Shown piece by piece: positions 33,720 to 41,997 of a stretch of 64,000 bases of DNA. Location: positions 17,720 through 81,719 of the forward strand of contig NZ_JAPSKQ010000006.1 in NCBI RefSeq assembly GCF_031181555.1, written 5' to 3'. The notes beneath the pieces are model-generated. The model saw nothing but the letters and a program-made list of their open reading frames with translations. It had not been told where the DNA came from and made no database searches. The stretch's first letter is position 1. Every line of letters begins with the position of its first letter. A program made the translations under genes and the position numbers. This DNA is from Streptomyces sp. GTDB lineage: Bacteria; Actinomycetota; Actinomycetes; Streptomycetales; Streptomycetaceae.

Positions 33720-34921
33720 AGCCGCTGGAGGGGATCCGCGTCCTGGAAGTCGCGATGTACGGCTTCGTGCCCTCGGCCGGCGCCGTCCTCGCGGACTGGG
33801 GGGCCGACGTGGTCAAGGTCGAGCACGCGGTCACCGGGGACCCGCAGCGCGGGCTGCGCCAGACCGGTACGTTCAAGGTGGAGGGCGACCCCAATCCCAA
33901 CGTCGCCCACGCCAACCGCGGCAAGCGCTCCATCGGCCTGGACATGGCCAGGGCCGAGGGCCGCGAGGTGCTGTACGAACTCGCCAAGGACGCGGACGTC
34001 TTTCTCACCAGTTTCCTGCCCGCCTCCCGCGCCCGGCTCGGCATCGACGTCGACGACATCCGCGCCGTCAACCCGCGGATCGTCTACGCCCGCGGCAGCG
34101 CGCTCGGCCCCCGCGGAGCCGAGGCGGACCGGGGCGGCTACGACATGACCGCCTTCTGGGCCCGCGCCGGCACAGCGGCGAGCATCACCCCGCCCGGCAC
34201 GGACGGCATGATCGCGCCGCCCGGACCGGCCTACGGCGACACCGTCTCCGGCACCAACCTGGCCGGCGGCATCGCGGCCGCGCTGCTGCGCCGCGAACGC
34301 ACGGGCGAGCCCTCCGTGGTCGACGTCTCCCTGCTCGGCAGCGGCCTGTGGGCGCTCGGCCACTCCATCGGCCTGTCCCTGCACCTGGGCCGTGCGTGGG
34401 AGGGCGTCACACCCAGCACCCACGGCTCACCCACCAACCCGCTCTCCGGGCTGTACCGCACCGCCGACGACCGGTACGTCTCCTTCGTCATGCTCCAGCC
34501 GGCGAGGTCCTGGGCCAACGTGTGCCACTGCCTGGGCCGCCCCGACCTCGCGGACGACCCCCGGTTCGCCACCACCGAGTCCATCGCGGCGCACACCGGC
34601 GACGCGGTGAAGATCCTACGCGAGGTGATCGCCACCCGGCCGCTCGCCGAGTGGTCCGAGCGGTTCGCCGCGCTCGACGGCCCCTGGGCTCCCGTCCAGG
34701 ACACCCTCCAGGCCACCACCGACGCCCAGGTACGCGCCAACGGCTACATCGGGCAGGCCGGCGACCTCGAACTCGTCGCCAGCCCGGTCCAGTTCGACGT
34801 CGAGGACACGACCCTCGGCCCGGCTCCGGAGTTCGCCGCGCAGACGGAGGAGATCCTCACCGAGCTCGGCTACGACTGGGACCGCATCCTCGCCCTCAAG
34901 GCGAGCGGAGCGGTCACCTGA
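33716..34921 (+). CDS. CaiB/BaiF family CoA-transferase
   Basis: 401-residue family III CoA-transferase. N terminus LEGIRVLEVAMYGFVPSAGA, then VVKVEHAVTGDPQRG, NRGKRSIGLDMA, and the catalytic aspartate in PAYGDTVSGTNLAGG. The small domain follows (YRTADDRYVSFVML, PWAPVQDTLQ). Organisation and length are normal, unlike the permuted relative at 5722. Coupled by ATGA to the aldehyde dehydrogenase, it likely activates the acid made by that enzyme at the expense of another CoA ester. A hairpin at 34943 separates it from the next gene. Confidence 0.94.
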   Translation: MKPLEGIRVLEVAMYGFVPSAGAVLADWGADVVKVEHAVTGDPQRGLRQTGTFKVEGDPNPNVAHANRGKRSIGLDMARAEGREVLYELAKDADVFLTSFLPASRARLGIDVDDIRAVNPRIVYARGSALGPRGAEADRGGYDMTAFWARAGTAASITPPGTDGMIAPPGPAYGDTVSGTNLAGGIAAALLRRERTGEPSVVDVSLLGSGLWALGHSIGLSLHLGRAWEGVTPSTHGSPTNPLSGLYRTADDRYVSFVMLQPARSWANVCHCLGRPDLADDPRFATTESIAAHTGDAVKILREVIATRPLAEWSERFAALDGPWAPVQDTLQATTDAQVRANGYIGQAGDLELVASPVQFDVEDTTLGPAPEFAAQTEEILTELGYDWDRILALKASGAVT

Positions 34922-34942
34922 CCCTCTCTTCCCGTCACCTCC

Positions 34943-34962
34943 CCCGGACGACGGCGTCCGGG
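34943..34962 (+). terminator. Intra-operon hairpin (possible attenuator)
   Basis: Perfect eight-base-pair stem CCCGGACG / CGTCCGGG with loop ACGG, located between the CoA-transferase stop and the ribosome-binding site GGAGG of the binding-protein gene. No T run follows. It may reduce read-through or mark an RNA processing point, giving the lipoprotein gene separate expression. Confidence 0.5.
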
Positions 34963-34979
34963 CTGTCCGAGGAGGCACC

Positions 34980-36362
34980 ATGCGCAGGCTGCTCACAGGC
35001 GGTGTCACCGCTCTCGCGGTGCTGCTGGCCGTCGGCTGCTCCACCCGGTCCGACGACGACACCGACTCCGCGCAGCGGAACAGTCCCTCCGCGCGGGAGA
35101 CGCAGACCGCGTCGTCCGACTTCGGCACCCTGAAGGACGTGTGCGGCCCCGGCACCGCCGGGAAGTCGTCCGTGCAGGGCGTCAGCGACGACAAGATCCA
35201 GGTCGGTGTGCTCTCCGACGTCGGGTTCACCAAGAAGTCCGAGTTCGTCGACGCGGCGAAGGTGTTCACCTCCTGGTGCAACGATGCGGGGGGCATCAAC
35301 GGCCGCGAGATCGAACCGGTCACCCGGGACACCCGGTTCACGGAGGTCCGCCAGCGGACCCTGGAAGCGTGCAAGGAGGACTTCGCGCTGGTCGGTGGCG
35401 GAGCCGCCCTGGACAGCCTGGGTGTCAAGGATCGGCTGACGTGCCTGCTGCCCAACTTCCCCGCGCAGTCCAGCCAGATCGGGGCCATCGGCTCCGACCT
35501 CCAGGTGATCGCCGCGCAGCCGAGCGCCGGGTACTTCCAGTACCCCGGCTACTACAGCTGGCTGTTGAAGGAGAAGTACCCCGACTCCGCACAGGAGGTC
35601 GGCGTCATCGCGGGTGACTCACCCGTCACCAAGGTGATGTCGGCCCAGTTCGAGGAGGCGGTGACCGGCCTCGGAGGCAAGGTCTCCTACACCGACCTGT
35701 ACCCGGCGTCCGGCGTCTCCGACTGGACGCCGTACGCCCAGGCGATCAAGAAGGAAGGCGTCAGGGGCCTGGTCTTCCTCGGCGACTTCGCCAGCCTCGC
35801 CAAACTGGAGCAGGCCCTCACCGGCATCGACTACGCGCCCGACTGGATCGACGCCAACTCCAACGCCTACGGCCCCGCCTTCCCGAAGCTGGCGGGTACG
35901 GCCCTGGCCAAGCAGCACAACTACGCCGAGCTGTTCGCCACGGCACCGCTGGAGAGCGCGGCCGACAATCCCGCCACCCAGCAGGTCATCGACCTGTTCG
36001 AGAAGTACGAGCCCGGCAAGGAGGTCACCTACCCCGCGCTGCGCGCCTTCTCCTCCTGGCTGTTGTTCGCCACCTCCGCCCGCGACTGCATCACTCTCAC
36101 CCGTGCCTGCGTGTACGAGAACGCGCGGAAGAACACCGACTGGACGGCGGGCGGCCTGCAAGCCCCGTTCGACCTGACCTCGAAGGAACCGAGCACGTGC
36201 TTCTCGGTCGTGGAGGCCACCGACAAGGGCTGGCAGCCGGCGGACTTCGAGCCCGACCAGGGCGCCTTCCGCTGTGACGGACCCGTCTACAAGTACAAGG
36301 GCGACTACGGAAAACCTGCCACCCTCGCCTCGGTCGGCAAGTCCATGTCCGACCTGACCTGA
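34980..36362 (+). CDS. ABC-type substrate-binding lipoprotein (branched-chain amino acid/LivJ fold)
   Basis: 460-residue exported lipoprotein. Signal peptide with lipobox: MRRLLTGGVTALAVLLAVGC, lipidated cysteine at residue 20. A Ser/Asp-rich linker follows. The mature protein has the Peripla_BP_6 layout (IQVGVLSDVGFTKKSEFVDA, FTSWCNDAGGINGREIEPVT, VGVIAGDSPVTKVM). Several cysteines could form disulfides. No permease or ATPase gene lies anywhere in the window, so it is either an orphan receptor serving a distant transporter or a substrate-capture or sensor protein. Its placement between a CoA-transferase and a P450 suggests it binds the pathway substrate. The start ATG follows GAGGAGG. Confidence 0.88.
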   Translation: MRRLLTGGVTALAVLLAVGCSTRSDDDTDSAQRNSPSARETQTASSDFGTLKDVCGPGTAGKSSVQGVSDDKIQVGVLSDVGFTKKSEFVDAAKVFTSWCNDAGGINGREIEPVTRDTRFTEVRQRTLEACKEDFALVGGGAALDSLGVKDRLTCLLPNFPAQSSQIGAIGSDLQVIAAQPSAGYFQYPGYYSWLLKEKYPDSAQEVGVIAGDSPVTKVMSAQFEEAVTGLGGKVSYTDLYPASGVSDWTPYAQAIKKEGVRGLVFLGDFASLAKLEQALTGIDYAPDWIDANSNAYGPAFPKLAGTALAKQHNYAELFATAPLESAADNPATQQVIDLFEKYEPGKEVTYPALRAFSSWLLFATSARDCITLTRACVYENARKNTDWTAGGLQAPFDLTSKEPSTCFSVVEATDKGWQPADFEPDQGAFRCDGPVYKYKGDYGKPATLASVGKSMSDLT

Positions 36363-36380
36363 CCTGACCTGACCCGACCC
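36351..36380 (+). repeat. Pentanucleotide repeat (GACCT)4(GACCC)2 across a stop codon
   Basis: Six consecutive five-base units begin inside the last codons of the binding-protein gene and run past its TGA at 36360. Because the repeat itself supplies the stop in the used frame, changes in copy number would hardly alter the protein. Confidence 0.85.
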
Positions 36381-36400
36381 GTGAACGGGAGCTGAGTGAC

Positions 36401-36592
36401 GTGAAGGTACGCGTCGACCCCGAGCGCTGCCAGGGACACACCCTGTGCGCCATGCGCGCCCCGAAAGTATTCGAATTGAGCGAGATCGACGGCCATTCCT
36501 CCCCGATCGCCGAGGAGGTCCCCGAAGACCAGCAGGACCAGGTGGTGGAGGCCGTCCGGTCCTGCCCCGAGCGAGCGATCAGCGTCTTCTGA
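36401..36592 (+). CDS. Ferredoxin, [3Fe-4S] P450 type
   Basis: 63-residue electron carrier directly before the P450. Cluster motif: CQGHTLC (C-x5-C with His at the third position after the first Cys) and a distal SCPERAI, so three cysteines and a [3Fe-4S] cluster are expected. The histidine where the fourth ligand of a 4Fe cluster would sit is a variation known in actinobacterial P450 ferredoxins and may tune potential. GTG start with GGGAGC upstream. It would pass electrons from a reductase, possibly the one at 51161 or a housekeeping one, to the P450 at 36626. Confidence 0.93.
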   Translation: MKVRVDPERCQGHTLCAMRAPKVFELSEIDGHSSPIAEEVPEDQQDQVVEAVRSCPERAISVF

Positions 36593-36625
36593 GGGGAACG
36601 CGGCCGACACGAGGAGAAGGCACCC

Positions 36626-37990
36626 ATGACCGCATCCGAGCCGCACGACGACACCCGCAAGCAGCCCCGCGTCCACTTCGACCGGCACGCCCCCGAGTAC
36701 CGCGACCAGTTCGAGGAGCAGACCCGCGCCTTCCACGCGGGCTGCCCGCTCGCCTGGTCCGACACCTACGGCGGTCACTGGGTGGCCGCCGGCAACCGTG
36801 AACTGCTCGCCTTCGCCCGCGCCGGGGACAAGCTCTCCAACGACCACGACGTGAACGGCGAGCGCCGCGGCTACCAGGGCATCAGCATTCCGGCGCCGAC
36901 CCGCGGCAAGGGCTTCCGCGGCGGTTTCCTGGAGATGGACCCACCCGAGCAGCGCGCGTACCGCAACGCCCTCAACCCCTATCTCTCCCCGGCGGCCATC
37001 GCCCGCTGGATCCCGTTCATCGACGAGGTGGCCCGCGCCTGCATCGACGAGAAGATCGAGTCCGGGCGGATCGACTTCGTCGACGACCTCGCCAACATCG
37101 TCCCGGCCGTCTTCACCCTGGCCATGATGGGCGTCCCGCTGAAGAAGTGGCAGCTGTACAACGAGCCGGCCCACGCTGGTGTCTACACCCCGCCGAACTC
37201 CCCGGACATGGCCCGGGTGGCCGAGGCCCACATGGCGATGCTCAAGGACATCGCCACCACCCTCCACGAGGTCCGCGCCCGGCCGAGGCCGGGACTCGCC
37301 GATGCCCTCGTCCGCCTGGAGATCGACGGCGAGGCCCCGTCCGACACCGATCTGGTCGGTGCCATGGCCCTGCTCATCGGTGGCGGCTTCGACACCACCA
37401 CCGCGCTCACCGCGCACGCCCTGGAGTGGCTCTCCCAGCACCCCGGGGAGCGCAGCCGGCTCAGCCAGGAGCGCGACACCCTGCTCGATACGGCCACCGA
37501 GGAGTTCCTGCGGTACTTCACACCGGCTCCCGGCGACGCGCGGACGGTCGCGGAGGACTGCGAGATCGCCGGCAAGGAGTTCAAGGAGGGCGACCGGATC
37601 TGGCTGTCGTGGGCGATGGCCAACCGTGACCCGGCGGTCTTCCCCGACCCGGACCGCGTCGACCTCGAGCGCGGCGGTAACCGGCACACCGCCTTCGGTC
37701 TCGGCATCCACCGCTGCATCGGCTCCAACGTGGCCCGCACGGTGTTCAAACGGATGCTGCTCCAGGTCCTCGACCGCATCCCCGACTTCGTCTGCGACCC
37801 CGCCGGCACCGTTCACTACGACACCATCGGAGTCATCCAGGGCATGCGTCACCTGCCCGCCACCTTCACGCCCGGCCCGCGCATCGGCCCCGGCCTGGAA
37901 GAGACACTGGTGACCCTCCAGCAGGCGTGCGACGAGCAGGGACTGGCCGAGCCGGTGACGGTACGCAAGGCGGAGGCGAAGGTCCGTTGA
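36626..37990 (+). CDS. Cytochrome P450
   Basis: 454-residue soluble bacterial P450 that would hydroxylate or oxidise a pathway intermediate. I-helix oxygen motif GGGFDTTTALTAH, the ExxR motif EEFLRYF, and the heme-binding loop FGLGIHRCIGSNVAR with the heme-ligand cysteine at residue 364. No membrane anchor. A rather long N terminus (about 50 residues before the first recognisable helix) is rich in charge. The start ATG follows GAGGAGAAGG. Paired with the ferredoxin 33 bases upstream; its stop overlaps the TTG start of the DUF35-thiolase fusion, so oxidation and carbon-carbon cleavage are probably sequential. Confidence 0.95.
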   Translation: MTASEPHDDTRKQPRVHFDRHAPEYRDQFEEQTRAFHAGCPLAWSDTYGGHWVAAGNRELLAFARAGDKLSNDHDVNGERRGYQGISIPAPTRGKGFRGGFLEMDPPEQRAYRNALNPYLSPAAIARWIPFIDEVARACIDEKIESGRIDFVDDLANIVPAVFTLAMMGVPLKKWQLYNEPAHAGVYTPPNSPDMARVAEAHMAMLKDIATTLHEVRARPRPGLADALVRLEIDGEAPSDTDLVGAMALLIGGGFDTTTALTAHALEWLSQHPGERSRLSQERDTLLDTATEEFLRYFTPAPGDARTVAEDCEIAGKEFKEGDRIWLSWAMANRDPAVFPDPDRVDLERGGNRHTAFGLGIHRCIGSNVARTVFKRMLLQVLDRIPDFVCDPAGTVHYDTIGVIQGMRHLPATFTPGPRIGPGLEETLVTLQQACDEQGLAEPVTVRKAEAKVR

Positions 37991-39657
37991 CCACGCCCCA
38001 CCAGGAGACCGTCCGTCCGCGGCCGCAACCGGACCAGGAGACCGAGTTCTTCTGGACCTCCGGCCGCGACGGACGGCTCCGCTTCCGTTCCTGCACCGCC
38101 TGCGCGGCCCTGGTCCACCCACCGCAGCAGGTCTGCCGCCAGTGCCGCGGCCACGGCACCGCGATCCGGGAGGTCTCCGGCCGGGCGACCCTGATCGGCT
38201 TCACCGTCAACCACCGCTTCCCCTTCCCCGGCCTGCCCACCCCGTTCGTCGTCGCCCAGGTCGCCGTCGAGGAGGACCCCCGGGTCCGCCTGACCACCAA
38301 CGTCGTCGACTGCGCGCCGGAGGACCTGCGCCTCGGCATGCTCATGGAGGTCGTCTTCGAACAGGCCGGCGACACCTGGCTGCCGTTGTTCCGGCCGGCC
38401 GCCGACCAGCCGGACCCGGCCCCCCTCCCGACCGACGACCCGGCCCCCGAACGCATGCGTGAGCACCTCCGCCGCACGCCGGTCACCCGGAAGTTCGAGG
38501 ACCGCGCCGTCATCAGCGGCGCGGGTGCCTCCCGCATCGGCCGCCGCCTCATGGCCCCGCCTCTCCACCTCACCGTGGAGGCGTGCGAGAAGGCCGTCGC
38601 CGACGCCGGACTCACCCTCGATGACATCGACGGTCTGTCCACCTACCCCGGCGGCGGCGCTTACGGCGGCTTCGCCGAGGGCGGGGTCACCGCACTGGAA
38701 TCCGCGCTCGGCATCCGCCCCGTCTGGCACAACGGAGCCGGGGAGACCTTCGGCCCCGGCGGCTCCGTGATCGCCGCCATGCTCGCGGTGGCCGGCGGCC
38801 TCGCCCGCCACGTGCTCTGCTTCCGCACCGTGTGGGAGGCGACCCACGCCGAACTCGTCCGTCAGGGAAAGATCCGGCTTCCCCGGGGAGGAGCGGCCGA
38901 CGGCTGGTTCAAGCCGTTCGGCGCCGTCTCACCCGCGATGATGCTGGCGATGAACGCCCAGCGGCACATGCACCGCTACGGTTCCACCCGCGAGACCCTC
39001 GGTTGGATCGCCCTCAACCAGCGTGCCGGCGCCGCCCTGCACCCGGACGCCGTCTACCGCGACCCGCTCACCATGGACGACTACCTGTCGGCGCGCACCA
39101 TCACCACGCCCTTCGGCCTCTACGACTGCGACGTCCCCTGCGACGCCGCCACCGCCGTCGTCGTCTCCGCCGCCGAGACCGCCGCCGACCTGCCGAAGGC
39201 CCCGATCCGTATCGAGGCGGTCGGGACGCGGATCATGGAACGCCCCGAGTGGGACCAGGCCACGCTCACCCACGAACCCCAGGTGCTGGGCCAGGCCGCC
39301 CACCTGTGGACCCGCACCGAGCTGCGCCCCGCCGACGTGGACGTGGCGCTGCTGTACGACGGTTTCACCTTCAACTGCCTGTCCTGGATCGAGGCGCTCG
39401 GCTTCTGCGGCATCGGCGAGGCCCGCGACTTCCTGGACGGCGGCAAGAACATCGCCCGGGACGGGGTCCTCCCGCTCAACCCGCACGGCGGACAGCTCTC
39501 CCACGGCCGCACCCACGGCATGGGCCTGCTCCACGAGGCCGTCGTCCAGCTGCGCGGCGAGGCGGGCGCCCGCCAGGTGGCGGACGCACGGACGGCCGTG
39601 GTCTCCAGCGGCGGGCTCACCCCCAGCGGCGTACTCCTGCTCAGGACGGACGGATGA
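37987..39657 (+). CDS. DUF35/OB-fold domain fused to Ltp2-like thiolase (probable retro-aldolase)
   Basis: 556-residue fusion. Residues 1-150 form a zinc-ribbon plus OB-fold DUF35 domain: Cys36, Cys39, Cys50 and Cys53 (CTAC...CRQC), then IGFTVNHRFPFPGLPTPFVV. A linker leads to a thiolase-fold domain (about 170-556), with AVISGAGASRIGRRL and LLYDGFTFNCLSW, ending NPHGGQLSHGRTHGMGLL. The nucleophilic-cysteine position reads NGAGETFGPGGSV, without cysteine. This matches Ltp2-type steroid side-chain aldolases, which need the DUF35 domain of a separate ChsH2 protein; here both are one chain. Predicted reaction: retro-aldol cleavage of a beta-hydroxyacyl-CoA. The TTG start at 37987 overlaps the P450 stop (TTGA). 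Confidence 0.88.
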   Translation: MTTPHQETVRPRPQPDQETEFFWTSGRDGRLRFRSCTACAALVHPPQQVCRQCRGHGTAIREVSGRATLIGFTVNHRFPFPGLPTPFVVAQVAVEEDPRVRLTTNVVDCAPEDLRLGMLMEVVFEQAGDTWLPLFRPAADQPDPAPLPTDDPAPERMREHLRRTPVTRKFEDRAVISGAGASRIGRRLMAPPLHLTVEACEKAVADAGLTLDDIDGLSTYPGGGAYGGFAEGGVTALESALGIRPVWHNGAGETFGPGGSVIAAMLAVAGGLARHVLCFRTVWEATHAELVRQGKIRLPRGGAADGWFKPFGAVSPAMMLAMNAQRHMHRYGSTRETLGWIALNQRAGAALHPDAVYRDPLTMDDYLSARTITTPFGLYDCDVPCDAATAVVVSAAETAADLPKAPIRIEAVGTRIMERPEWDQATLTHEPQVLGQAAHLWTRTELRPADVDVALLYDGFTFNCLSWIEALGFCGIGEARDFLDGGKNIARDGVLPLNPHGGQLSHGRTHGMGLLHEAVVQLRGEAGARQVADARTAVVSSGGLTPSGVLLLRTDG

Positions 39658-40568
39658 CCTCGACCGAACCCGAACTCGCCATCGGTGTCCACCGGGAGGT
39701 GGTGGACGTACACGGTGTCCCCGCCTCCGCACTGGTCGCCGAGGCGGCCCGCCCGCGCGCCGTGATCGTGGCCGTGCACGGCGGCGCCACCACCTCCACC
39801 TACTTCGACCACCCCGGCCACCCAAGGCTTTCCCTGCTGCGCACCGCCGCCACGGCCGGCTTCACCGTCGTCGCCCTCGATCGCCCCGGCTACGGCAGCT
39901 CGGCCGGACACGAGGAACGCCTCCAGGCACCTGAACAGCGCACGGACTTCGCGTTCGCCGCCGTCGACACGTTCCTCCGGGACCGGGACGGAGGCCTCGG
40001 CGTGTTCCTCTGGGCCCACTCGGCGGGCTGCGAGCTGACCGTCCGGATGGCGAGCGACCCGCGCGGCGCCGGTCTGCTCGGCGTGGAACTCGCCGGCATG
40101 GGCCGGACCCACCACCCCAGGGTGCTCGCCGCGATGGAGGAGTGGCGGCGCGATCCGGCCCGCACCCGGCCCGACCTGCGCCGGGCGTTGTGGGACCCGC
40201 CGCACGCCTACCCGGCTGACGTCTACGGCGGACGCGTCATCGGCGCCGCCTCGCCGTCGTACGAGGGCCGTCGGGAGGGCTGGCAGGAGGAGTTCGCACG
40301 GCTCGCCGCACGTGTGCCGGTACCCGTCCACATCACGCTCGCCGAGTACGAGCGGGTATGGAGGAACGGTCCGGAAGGACTGGCCGACCTGGCTTCGATG
40401 TTCACCGGAACGCCCCGTCTGGTGCTGCACGAGCAGGCGGGCGCGGGACACAACACCAGCGTCAGCCGCACCGCCCTCGCCTACCACCTGCACGTGCTGG
40501 CGTTCGTCGAGGAGTGCGCCCTCGGCGTGCCGGCGCTGCCCTCGGAGAGGGGGCGCGGTGATGGGTGA
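39654..40568 (+). CDS. Alpha/beta-hydrolase
   Basis: 304-residue hydrolase. Strand/oxyanion region VIVAVHGGATTSTYFDHPGH, VVALDRPGYGSS, nucleophile elbow LWAHSAGCELTV with Ser123, and a C-terminal histidine in QAGAGHNTS. The acid is probably in the LAEYERVW region. The catalytic triad appears intact, in contrast to the relative at 49686. Coupled by ATGA to the retro-aldolase fusion, and overlapping the DoxX gene by eight bases. Likely an esterase, lactonase or C-C hydrolase on a downstream intermediate. Confidence 0.88.
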   Translation: MTSTEPELAIGVHREVVDVHGVPASALVAEAARPRAVIVAVHGGATTSTYFDHPGHPRLSLLRTAATAGFTVVALDRPGYGSSAGHEERLQAPEQRTDFAFAAVDTFLRDRDGGLGVFLWAHSAGCELTVRMASDPRGAGLLGVELAGMGRTHHPRVLAAMEEWRRDPARTRPDLRRALWDPPHAYPADVYGGRVIGAASPSYEGRREGWQEEFARLAARVPVPVHITLAEYERVWRNGPEGLADLASMFTGTPRLVLHEQAGAGHNTSVSRTALAYHLHVLAFVEECALGVPALPSERGRGDG

Positions 40569-41061
40569 GCCCGCGGACGCCGCCCTGCTGCTCGTCCGGG
40601 TCGCCCTGGGCGCGGTGATGGTGGCGCACGGCTGGAACCACTGGCGCGGCGGGGGCGGCATCGCCGGCACGGCGGACTGGTTCGCCGGCCTCGGTCTGCG
40701 CCGCCCGCGCCTGCAGGCGTGGTTCAGCGTGGTGACGGAGATCGGTGCGGGCGCGCTGCTGGCCGTGGGGCTGTTCACCTCGCTGGCCTGTGCCGCCGTC
40801 CTGTCGGTGATGCTGGTCGCCGGACTGCTCGCGCACCGCCCGCACGGCTTCTTCGTCTTCAAGGAGGGTTACGAGTACGTCCTGGTGCTGGGCGTGCTCG
40901 CGGTGGCGCTCGGTGCGTGGGGGCCGGGGGAGTACGCCGTCGACACGGCGGCGGACCTCGCGGTGACCGGATGGGCGGGTGCCGGCCTGGTGCTCGCGGT
41001 GGCGGTGGTGGCGACGGGCGGCTTGCTCGCCGCCTTCTGGCGGCCACGGGAGACGACATGA
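40561..41061 (+). CDS. DoxX-family membrane protein
   Basis: 166-residue integral membrane protein with four predicted hydrophobic segments: LLLVRVALGAVMVAHGW, AWFSVVTEIGAGALLAVGL, AAVLSVMLVAGLL and VLVLGVLAVALGAWG, plus a C-terminal AGLVLAVAVVATGGLL. The HGWNHW motif after the first helix is a DoxX hallmark. Family members sit beside oxidative enzymes and may supply or accept electrons through quinones, but function is not settled. ATG at 40561 after GGAGAGGGGG. Confidence 0.88.
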   Translation: MGEPADAALLLVRVALGAVMVAHGWNHWRGGGGIAGTADWFAGLGLRRPRLQAWFSVVTEIGAGALLAVGLFTSLACAAVLSVMLVAGLLAHRPHGFFVFKEGYEYVLVLGVLAVALGAWGPGEYAVDTAADLAVTGWAGAGLVLAVAVVATGGLLAAFWRPRETT

Positions 41062-41075
41062 GAGGACGACGCGAC

Positions 41076-41900
41076 ATGCGGGTCGGTTTCATCGGACTGG
41101 GCAGTCAGGGTGCGCCGATGGCACGGCGGATCGTCGAGGCGGGGTACGGGACGACCCTGTGGGCACGCCGCTCCGCCACGCTCGCCCCCTTCGCGGACAC
41201 CGCGGCGAAGACCGCGGGATCGCCGGCCGAACTGGGCGCCGTCAGCGACGTGGTGTGCCTCTGTGTCGTCGACGACGCGGACGTCGAGCAGCTGACCACC
41301 GGAGGGGACGGTGTCCTCGCCGGGATGCGCCCAGGGGGTGTGCTCGTGGTGCACTCCACCGTCCACCCCGAAACCTGCCGTCGGCTGGAGGAGCGCGCCC
41401 GCCTCCAGCGCGTCTCCGTGCTGGACGCACCGGTGAGCGGCGGGGGGCGGGCCGCGGAACGAGGCACCCTGCTCGTCATGGCGGGCGGCGATCCCCAGGT
41501 CTTCGCCTTCTGCCGTCCCCTGTTCGCCACGTACGGCGATCCCGTCGTCCACCTCGGTCCGACCGGTGCCGGGCAGGTGGCGAAACTCCTCAACAACGTC
41601 CTGTTCACCGCTCAGCTGGGACTCGCGGCGGACGCCCTGGAACTCGGGGGCCGGCTGGGGCTGGACACCGCAGGGCTGGGCCGGGTCCTGCCGCGCGGCA
41701 GCGCGGCGAGTTTCGCCCTGGAGCGGGTCGTCGACGCGGGCGGCACGTTGCGGCGCATCACTGCACACGCGGGCGGACTGCTGGCGAAGGACGTGCGGCT
41801 GTTCACGAGCATCGTCGAGACCGCCGTCGCCGACGGCGAGGGACGACGGAGCCCAGTGCGGGAAACGGCCCTTTCCGCCCTGGAGGCCATGGGGCGGTGA
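41076..41900 (+). CDS. 3-hydroxyisobutyrate dehydrogenase-like NAD(P)-binding protein
   Basis: 274-residue beta-hydroxyacid dehydrogenase family member. N-terminal Rossmann fold MRVGFIGLGSQGAPMA, substrate loop DAPVSGGGRAAERGTL, catalytic lysine in GQVAKLLNNVLF, and an all-helical C-terminal domain. The ATG at 41076 is chosen since the Rossmann strand starts there; an ATG at 41058 that overlaps the DoxX stop is an alternative adding six residues. It is clearly paralogous to the protein at 45457: both have KLLNN followed by AQLGL and a GSA motif in the C-terminal domain. Probable substrate: a beta-hydroxy acid with a branched carbon. Confidence 0.9.
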   Translation: MRVGFIGLGSQGAPMARRIVEAGYGTTLWARRSATLAPFADTAAKTAGSPAELGAVSDVVCLCVVDDADVEQLTTGGDGVLAGMRPGGVLVVHSTVHPETCRRLEERARLQRVSVLDAPVSGGGRAAERGTLLVMAGGDPQVFAFCRPLFATYGDPVVHLGPTGAGQVAKLLNNVLFTAQLGLAADALELGGRLGLDTAGLGRVLPRGSAASFALERVVDAGGTLRRITAHAGGLLAKDVRLFTSIVETAVADGEGRRSPVRETALSALEAMGR

Positions 41901-41997
41901 GGCCCGGGGCCGGGCCGGTCACGTCCGAATCCTCGCCCCGGCCCGGCGGAGGGTGCGTACTGTGTGCGGGCACTGGCCAACGGCGGAAGGGCACGAG

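Noticed and set aside
36351..36380. Phase-variable repeat switching the binding-protein gene
   Set aside because: The pentanucleotide repeat lies at the very end and itself encodes the stop in frame; copy-number change would alter only the last residues.
41901..41916. GGCCCGG/CCGGGCC inverted repeat after the HIBADH-like gene as a terminator
   Set aside because: The stem is seven base pairs with a two-base loop, too tight for a stable terminator, and the TetR gene following on the same strand seems part of the unit.
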